From: Macrocystis pyrifera
Taxonomy: Eukaryota; Sar; Phaeophyceae; Laminariales; Laminariaceae
Direction: 5' to 3'
DNA length: 64,000 nt
Assembly (NCBI GenBank): GCA_031763025.1
Contig: JASSKH010000021.1
Location: forward strand, 186,001 to 250,000
Part shown: positions 57,480-64,000 of the stretch, in pieces
How the letters are laid out: each line of letters starts with the position of its first letter
How positions within the stretch are numbered: position 1 is the stretch's first letter
The notes under the pieces: model-generated
Database searches by the model: none
Told to the model about the DNA's origin: nothing
The model's input: only the letters and a program-made list of their open reading frames with translations
Made by a program: the position numbers and the translations under genes

Positions 57480-58768
57480 AGGGTTTCGCTTCCATCCGAC
57501 TCAGCGGAGGAGCAATCGGTGGTGAGCTGTCCCCAGTATGGCGAGATGGTCCACGATGGGGCTCCAGGTGACACACCCTTATAGTATCTTGGCTTTGATG
57601 ATCCGTACTTTGAGCCGGAGCGGTGCGGTGGGCTGGTCGTACAGCGGAACCCTTGACCGTCTGAAGCTAAGTTTGGCCAGTCGCACGCGTCGGTCGATTT
57701 TGGCAGTAATATCAGCATATCGCACACAGTTGCCCCAACGTTCATAAAATTGGGATACACCTGGCCGGCTGCCTCAGTACCGAAAGTGATCCTGTCCATA
57801 CGTTTCGTCATCAGGCACATAGTTTCCGTCTTGGCTTTCGAACCTGTGAATCGGATCGAACCACACACTGTTACGATATCTGCCATCATCTTCGCAAGGT
57901 CGTTCCTCGATCTGGAAACGCTACCCGCGTCATCTGCATACAGCATTCCTTAGATCGGTTACGGCTCAGCCAGTCTCATGGGGTTTATCGCGCCCTTTCT
58001 TCGGCCTATCTCGCCCCCCCCCCCCCCCCCCCCCGTTACCTTGGTGCGCACCATATCCTTCGTCACATCTGCATTGGCGCCAAACCGTTCTACCGCCACA
58101 CGCAGTACGGTAGTAAAGAACATGTTGAACAACAATGGTGCAAGCACGCATCCTTACCGTAGGCCCAGCCTAACCCTGAACCAGTCCGATTATTCGCCAT
58201 CGCCCGTCCGGGTGCGTGCAAGCATTCCATCGTGGAAATGGTGAACAACCGACAGCATCGCATGGTGGAACGCCGAACCGAGCACGCGCGGTCCACTAGA
58301 TAGTCCGATCGAGTGAATCGCATGCCTTGGCGAGGTCGACGAAACACATGTAAAGAGGGGTGCTCTTGTTTCGTGCCAATTAGTGAAGTCGTTGAACCAC
58401 GAAAATTTTATCGATCGTCTGAAGCCGCCCTGCTCCTCTGGCATAGTGTCCTCCTCGCGTTCGCAGTAATTGCCGAGGCGGGTGGCGATTGTCTTGAAAA
58501 GAACCTTGCCAGCGTGTGCCACGAGCGAGATGCGTCGATAGTTACCACACTCCGTCCGGCCCTGCTGTTTGATCGTGGCATCTTTCCACTCCTGCGGCAC
58601 GCCCCCGCCCTGCCATATGGCGATGACAATGGCGTGGAAGTGTTGTGGTATACAGCGGTGATCATCACGGGCTCCGTCTAACGCCAGCTTGAGTGATTCA
58701 GCGGGAAGCTCACCCGGTCCAAATATGGTTTCGGTTCGACATGCCCTTGATGGTTCCCTCCACCTCAA
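57480..58768 (-). pseudogene. LINE reverse transcriptase remnant
   Basis: Finger motifs are clear: GPGELPAESLKLALDG, GGGVPQEWKDATI, GNYRRISLVAHAGKVLFKTI and MPEEQGGFR in the frame 58768-58190. Next, SPLLFN-like LAPLLFNMFFTTVLRVA (58147-57959) and MLYADDAGSVSRSRNDLAKM (from 57946). The thumb region continues in another frame until about 57500. At least two frameshifts separate the pieces and the C-run adds Gly codons. Confidence 0.85.
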
Positions 58769-59255
58769 CGATCAAAGGTAAATTATCGAACGATGTGCTC
58801 GGGGGCCATTCCTTGAGCTCTTCGATGACACTCGGGTTGAGCGTTGGAGACTTCGTTTTCAGCAAAGCGCTGAGCCACTATACCCACCGACCGTGCTTGA
58901 GCCCCATGTATTGAGAGCTGCACGATTTCTTTCTCTCGCAATTCATCCCCTAGAGGTGTTTCCTTGCCACGCACTCTAGGCGTTTCCCAGCTGCGTTCAG
59001 GGACTTCCTGAGGTTGCTGTGGCTTGGATCCGCGAGCAATATTTATCTCGCGGCTTTCCTCTCTTACCACGCCGCAAGCACTTCCGCCTTCGTTTCCTCG
59101 CTAGCACACCACCCCACCGGTCCTTCGCTGCGCTTTGCAGGTGGCGCGATGTTCGCGGCAGTCGATAGCATACTTTCAGCGGGCACTACTGCCATTCCAT
59201 CCACATCTGTGCCAGGGGGTAGAGGTGTAAATATCTAAGTGAAAGCTCTCAACAG

Positions 59256-59760
59256 TTAGAGGTTTGACATCAGTTGTTGCAGGTCGATTGCCCTTTTGCC
59301 CCTCATATCTCGCTTGCGGCGGTTAGGTGCAAAGCGTCCAAGCAGCCGGGTGTCTGCCGTGACCAGGTTGTGATATGATTCAGGTTTCATCAGAGGTCGA
59401 AGCACAGTTACATTTCGTGCAAGTCGTTTGTCTGGTTGCCGCGTGAGGATACAATCCAGGCTGTGGCGAACTTTACCACGATCTGGACTTTGGAAGGTGT
59501 ATGAAATTCCTCGTTTGGGTGCGCTGAAGAACGTACTGACAAGAGCACGTTGGTGCTCAGCTGAAAATGCCAGCAGACTCCGTCCATTATCATTCAGCGT
59601 ATCCCGCCCGTATGCACCTAGCACGTTGTCATCGACGCAACCTTCCCCCCTTGCGCCAGTGCGAGCGTTAGCGTCCATCATGAAAAGAAGGTGTTCTCCT
59701 TGAGGCAGTTCAGCTCGAGTCTTCATTCTAAAGGCCCTTTGTACCGCTCGATAAACTCGC
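59256..59760 (-). pseudogene. LINE endonuclease, C-terminal part
   Basis: Within a longer open frame (60113-59256), the downstream part reads HLLFMMDANARTGARGEGC, VLGAYGRDTLNDNGRSLLAF and HSLDCILTRQPDKRLARNV, ending in a basic RFAPNRRKR. These fit the second half of an APE-type endonuclease, with the metal-binding D-A-N segment and a D-C/Y-I strand near the end. In the usual enzyme an S-D-H motif follows; here ESYHNLVTAD occupies that place, so a catalytic residue appears changed. The first half of the frame has no endonuclease similarity that I can see. Confidence 0.75.
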
Positions 59761-60113
59761 CGCGCTTTTTTACCCCTTCGGGTTTTTCGAGCAGCTTTCA
59801 ACCATCTAACGTTTTGTCTGTTCTGGTTGTTGACTTGCTTCCAACCTGTCGAGTGCAGCACTCCCGACCCACCACATCCGCCTCCATCCTGTCCTGTTGG
59901 TTGCTTACTCGCATGGGATCTCCTCTTAATTCTACTCTCTATACTACGGAACCCAACCATTCCACGACGGAGTCCCACCGTTGCTGCAGGCCTGAACGAA
60001 AGCCGCGGGGAACTTAATCCACAAGTAATTGGGGTGCAATGTGCGTCAGCGTGACCGTGCAGTATACAGACGAGGTCAGCGCCCCGTATATACCAGGTAA
60101 CGGTACCAGGCAC

Positions 60114-60189
60114 GAGGTACCAGATACCGGTACCCTCCTCTTGTCGGATGGAGAAAGCAAAAGGGGAGGACGAGGTACAGCAGGTGTAT
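60114..60189. other. Spacer
   Basis: Short GGTACC-rich spacer between the LINE and repeat R1. Confidence 0.3.
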
Positions 60190-60330
60190 TTGATTTTGGT
60201 GCAGACTTGTCTCTCTCGCCACTCTCACCAACTCCAACTTCAACATCACAATAAAACAAATCATACACAGACTGACAACAGCACTCGAATGCATGTCATC
60301 GAGTGCAGTAACGATTATATAAATGTGCTG
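60190..60330 (+). repeat. Dispersed repeat R1, copy 2
   Basis: Partner of 505-640, including CACTCTCACCAACTCCAACT, ACTCGAATGCATGTCATCGAG and GTAACGATTATA. Old divergence. Confidence 0.5.
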
Positions 60331-60439
60331 GTACCGGGTCTAAAAATATAGATTGCTTTCTTGAATTACTTTATACCAACGATCCTTATATTTCGGGACA
60401 GAGTGGTGTTCATCAAGCTCCATCATACTTGTGGAAATG

Positions 60440-61200
60440 TTAGGGTTCGGTTATCGTTTCGTCCTCTGAAAATTAGCGATGGCGGTCATTGTTCTGAATC
60501 GAAAATGCAGAGCCTACCCTTCGGTGTCGAACATCGGCTGCAAACACTACTGGTACTGACCCAATGCCACCACCAGCTGATGATACGTGCGGCAACAGCA
60601 GCAGTAAATCGCCAATCGAACCAAGTCGTGCAACATGGCTGGCTGCTGGGGCCACGAGATATCGTGAATTACGACACCACTGACAGTTGAGGCAGAGCCA
60701 CCAGATAATGCAACATTATTACACACCCACCCAAAATATCTCACATATCATCGAACCATAGTTTTTAATCATTTTTCCCTATAAAAAAATCCGAAGGCAA
60801 GAACAGTTGTTGAATCGGGAAGGGTCAACCTTGCCAATCAGTGACCAACACCTGCTGAAGCCCCTACTCGTACTGGTGCAACGACATCACCACTCCATGA
60901 TACATTCGGCAACAGCAGCGGTAAACCCGCGTCAAGGCTAAGATGTGCAGCAACTGGCTGCCGGGGCCACACCCAATCACGAGCTGCAAGGGTGGACAGG
61001 AGTCACCAGAAAATGCCTCATTACTATATACTCGTCTGAAACATCTCACTTATAATGCACAAATCGTTTTTTGAATATCTATTATTTTGCACTAAAACCT
61101 CGGAGACGATCGTTGTTACAACTCCAAAAGGCTCAACCTTACCGATCGGCGAGAAACATATTCTACTCATCCTGCTGTACTGCCACCACCACTCGAGGCT
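60440..61200 (+). repeat. ~320-bp diverged tandem repeat
   Basis: Two full units and part of a third. Shared words include ATGATACGTGCGGCAACAGCAG versus its variant near 60898, GCTGGCTGC-GGGGCCAC, CACCAGATAATGC or CACCAGAAAATGCCTCATTA, and CAAC(A)TTACCGATC. The minus-strand frames in each unit (C-C-C-C-R-T/M-Y-H) mirror each other only because of the repeat. Confidence 0.7.
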
Positions 61201-61462
61201 ACACCCAGCAGAGAAAATACCGTAAGCGTTACATCGTACGAAAGCGCAAGTCATGCAAAGATACGGGTCGTGACTCCTAGAAATAAGGCATGGCAAAAAC
61301 ACGACCGAAAAAGAAAGCATCGAGATACACGACGGAGAGTTCATAAGCCAAGTCACATCATGGACCAGCCTACACCATACGGAAAGAGCAAGCGATAGAA
61401 AAACGATCGGATCTTGCCTTTACCCGAGTAAACTCCTACAAGAAGAACTAATCGTTCGAAAT
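61201..61462. other. No gene recognised
   Basis: Spacer between the tandem repeat and the minus-strand gene candidate. Confidence 0.35.
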
Positions 61463-63317
61463 TCACACCAGGTAACAAATTCGCCAGCCCTGCGCATCTG
61501 CACGAACACTTCCACCGCGAGCTCCCCTGCCACGACCGCCACACGCCGCGCCCCCCCGCCCCGCCACGTGCCGTTCCACCCCGCCCGCCACGTGCAGATC
61601 CGCTCTGTCCACTACGTGCCCACTATTCCCGGCCCGCGCGATGCTGCCCCCCCGCCAACGTGTTCCACCTCGTCCACGCGCCACTCTTTCTTGTACGATC
61701 TTTTCTACGGTGTCTTCACCTTTTAGCTTCCTCTGAAGCAGCGTGAAGCGTGCGCCTATCTCACCCGAAACCGACGCAGTGCTGTCGCTGAGTACGTAGA
61801 GCACCTGTTCGCGTGAGTCATTCAAACCGTTGACGATGGTCTTGTGAAAGAGACAAGGACACTCATTGGGTACTTTATCCTTTATATCGCACACGCGAAT
61901 GCAACCTTACCATGGTGCTCCAGCGACGTCATCCCAACCCTAAACGAAGATAGAATATTTGTTGTCTCCGTTTCGGAGAGATTCGTCTGCTTCAAAGCAC
62001 AGAAATGTTGCTTGAAATTTTTGCAGTAAGCAGGTAGCCATCCAGTTTCGTGATGCCGAGAGCGAGACATGTCACGGTCGTGCGGGCGAAGGCCATCTTA
62101 AGCTCATTTTTCATGTTCATACCGGTAAAGTGAAGGACCGTCGACTGAAGCATTGGCCCTATCTGCTTGAGACTTCCACTCTGTAGAAAATCCTGAAACA
62201 TACGGGCGGTGCCCTCACCAAATTCACCACTTCGTTTCGCGTGCCGTGCTATCTCCTCCATCACGACGTCTTGCCACTCACTAACCCAACAGCACGATCC
62301 TCTACCCCTGCCCTACTCCCCTCCTCTTCCCCGTCCATCTCACTTCCCTCCTCTTCCCCGTCAATCGCACTCCACTCTCCTTCTCATTGCATTCCGTCCG
62401 TATAACCATCTTTCTCTGTCACGGCTGCAAGCCTTGCGATTTATCGTATGGCCTGACAGGAGCGAGCAGTAGTACCTTGTTTTTAGGCAATAGGTAGTGT
62501 CAAAGAAACTTGTTTTACATATGCTAATGAGAAAAACGTAACCAATACATAGAGAGGGCAAAAAACAGCACAAATCAGGACCAGGACAAAACCTTCATGA
62601 TTCAGTATGAGTATGCAGAACAAAAACGCGTTCAAAGCCCTGCTCACCTGCTTCTTGAGAACACGCGTGCCCTCACTCAGCTGGTTAAAGATGGGTGCCA
62701 TAACGTTTAGTCTCCGCTCCAACCGTGACACCTTGATTCTCTCGTGCATGACTACGTCTTGCAGCGCTTCATCTCTCGCGTTCTCCGCTCGTCCGTTAGA
62801 AATCGGAGTCCAATCGGCATCCTCCTTTACCTCAACTCTTGCAAGAGACTAGCATATTTTTTTTTGCACAGTTTTCCCTTGTTCGCGTAGATCTGCTATC
62901 ACGGAGGCCCATAGTACATTGGCCCAACCTAGTCCAAAGCACTGTTTATCTCAAGAACTACCGCCCTACCCCGACAGTGTCGTCTGTGCAAAACACGCTG
63001 TTGATGGTAGGCTTTCTATCGATGCTACTTTTGCATTCTTCAGAAATACATTGGGAAGTATCTCTTCCCCCCCTGTGGGCCTACCAGGTATACGTCAAGG
63101 GACACCGTGATAGCGTCTTTCGAGCTCTCATGCGCGCGCCTCCGACGCAACGCGCTCCCCCTCTAGCGCGGGCCAAAGTTGCTGCTGTTCGACAAGCTCG
63201 GAGCGGGCCGTAGACAAGGTTGCCTTCAATTCCTGGCTGAGGTCTTGCTCTAGGCTCCTTTTCTTCCTTGCTCCGTTATCTTGTTATCTAAGTTCGTTAC
63301 GTCACGTAACAAACGAC
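61463..63317 (-). CDS. Possible multi-exon coiled-coil gene with a repeated exon
   Basis: Minus-strand pieces look like exons. (1) 63317-63128, after an acceptor TTTTGTATGCAG, reads LDNKITEQGRKRSLEQDLSQ and LVEQQQLWPALEGERVASEA, strongly heptad-like, then a stop. (2) 62848-62648, acceptor ATGCTAG, 67 codons in phase 0 (ALQDVVMHERIKVSRLERRL), ends at a strong donor CAG/GTGAGC. (3) 62276-61992 starts at an acceptor and reads WQDVVMEEIARHAKRSGEFG to a stop; its QDVVM start parallels exon 2, suggesting exon duplication. (4) 61894-61463 reads NGLNDSREQVLYVLSDSTAS and a helical ARFTLLQRKLKGEDTVEKIV, then low-complexity Gly/Arg. The pieces cannot all be joined simply, so it may be a pseudogene. Family unknown; the coiled coils suggest a structural or assembly role at most. 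Confidence 0.4.
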
Positions 63318-63376
63318 CTGCATACAAAACTATGAAAGATTAAGCCCGACACATAACGTCATGGAGAATTGCTGCA

Positions 63377-63751
63377 ATGCACGACAGCAATCGGATCCAC
63401 ACATGTTGGGTAGCTTCACACGTGAGAATCTCGTCACTGCTCTTGCTAAAAAGGGCTACCCATACTCACCGTACCACAACTCAAAGCAAAACCGACACAG
63501 GACTTACTGCTGCATTACATGAGAAGAATCCTCAACTGAGAGTATTCCTTGGGCGGGACCTCAATAGTAGGTATTTCGCAGGTGTGCTATTGTTCAGTCA
63601 CCCGGTCGGAAACTTGACGGCAGTGGCGCAATGTATGAGGTTCATGACCAATGAATACAGTAGCAGTGTATCTTCACTCCTCCGAAGGAGGTGTTGCTTC
63701 CAATTTGGTATTGCCATTGGGGCGAAGGTGCCGAGTTATACCCGTACATAA
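63377..63751 (+). CDS. Hypothetical 124-codon frame
   Basis: From an ATG (MHDSNRIHTCWVASHV) to a stop, with LLFSHPVGNLTAVAQCMRFM in its second half. No domain recognised, no splice context evident, and no other copy in the window. It may be chance. Confidence 0.2.
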   Translation: MHDSNRIHTCWVASHVRISSLLLLKRATHTHRTTTQSKTDTGLTAALHEKNPQLRVFLGRDLNSRYFAGVLLFSHPVGNLTAVAQCMRFMTNEYSSSVSSLLRRRCCFQFGIAIGAKVPSYTRT

Positions 63752-64000
63752 GTGTTGTAACTAAAATGAACAGAGGTTGACCATCCAAGCGAGGGTTAAC
63801 GTAAGCAACACGAAAGTCGGCAGTGATGCGCCCATACCCCGGAGTGTTGAAATCTTTTACGTTGGCCGTGGGGGTGGTGGGGACAAAGTAGCATGGTCTG
63901 AACGTCCATACGTGAACGGGTGGCTACGAAGACAACGGGGGCAATGTACGTGAAGGCATGACACGTAGCGGGGCGGTACGTCCAGCGGAGCCTCTATTTG
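63752..64000. other. No gene recognised
   Basis: The last ~250 bases show nothing I can assign. The window ends inside unknown sequence. Confidence 0.35.

Larger units (their letters stand above)
57480..60113 (-). mobile_element. Decayed LINE (EN-RT type)
   Basis: Reading leftwards: endonuclease part (59760-59256), a diverged linker (59070-58783), and reverse transcriptase (58768-57480) with a YADD box near 57940. This is an APE-endonuclease plus RT non-LTR retrotransposon, which nicks DNA and copies its RNA at the nick. The copy is non-functional: the N-terminal half of the endonuclease is not recognisable, RT lies in at least three frames, and a run of about 20 C's (58014-58034) interrupts it. 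The 3' end is lost at satellite 4, and no tail or target duplication is visible. Confidence 0.88.

Noticed and set aside
57959-58151. Glycine-rich small proteins on the minus strand
   Set aside because: Created by the C homopolymer within the LINE RT.

Overview
The window looks like repeat-dominated nuclear DNA of a eukaryote. Evidence: spliceable reading frames with GT-AG boundaries, tRNA-derived SINEs, a LINE, LTR and tyrosine-recombinase (YR) retroelements, several satellites and long CTG-rich intron-like sequence. The element types (a Ty3/gypsy pol with a C-terminal DGDWEEL-type domain, YR elements, an EN-RT LINE) would suit a stramenopile, perhaps a brown alga. That assignment is inference from memory of families; no rRNA, tRNA or conserved housekeeping gene settles it.

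Layout. 1-2261: gene-free, with two dispersed-repeat fragments. 2262-9960: a satellite of ~170-bp monomers, partly organised into ~1.02-kb higher-order units. 10108-14030: two 201-bp promoter-like repeats, then a broken YR retroelement. 14044-14866: a pair of direct repeats. 16072-16395: a SINE. 16432-17554 plus 28299-28480: an inverted copy of the start of the satellite, split by a 10.7-kb Ty3/gypsy element (17555-28298, target duplication CAAG). 29418-30166: minisatellites and short element A. 30167-34920 (minus): a broken YR gene, split by a very young, apparently non-coding 3.3-kb LTR element (30451-33722, target duplication AAACC). 35640-38168 and 52380-54110: two blocks of one ~90-bp satellite. 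Between them lies a 14.2-kb segment with short element B, a ~197-bp satellite, SINEs, a possible zinc-finger gene with a CTG-rich intron, a MITE and small duplications. 54359-55027 (minus): an orphan gag-like ORF. 55320-57400: a degenerate ~110-150-bp repeat. 57480-60113 (minus): a decayed LINE. 61463-63317 (minus): a possible coiled-coil host gene with a repeated exon.

The most notable signal is in the Ty3/gypsy element. Between RNase H and integrase its pol region carries a stretch resembling a C5 cytosine DNA methyltransferase. Other points of interest are the higher-order satellite, short elements flanked by 60-69-bp direct repeats, a tRNA-derived SINE family with several copies, and nested insertions that give a relative order of events. 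Few host genes are visible, so no pathway can be read from gene neighbourhood.
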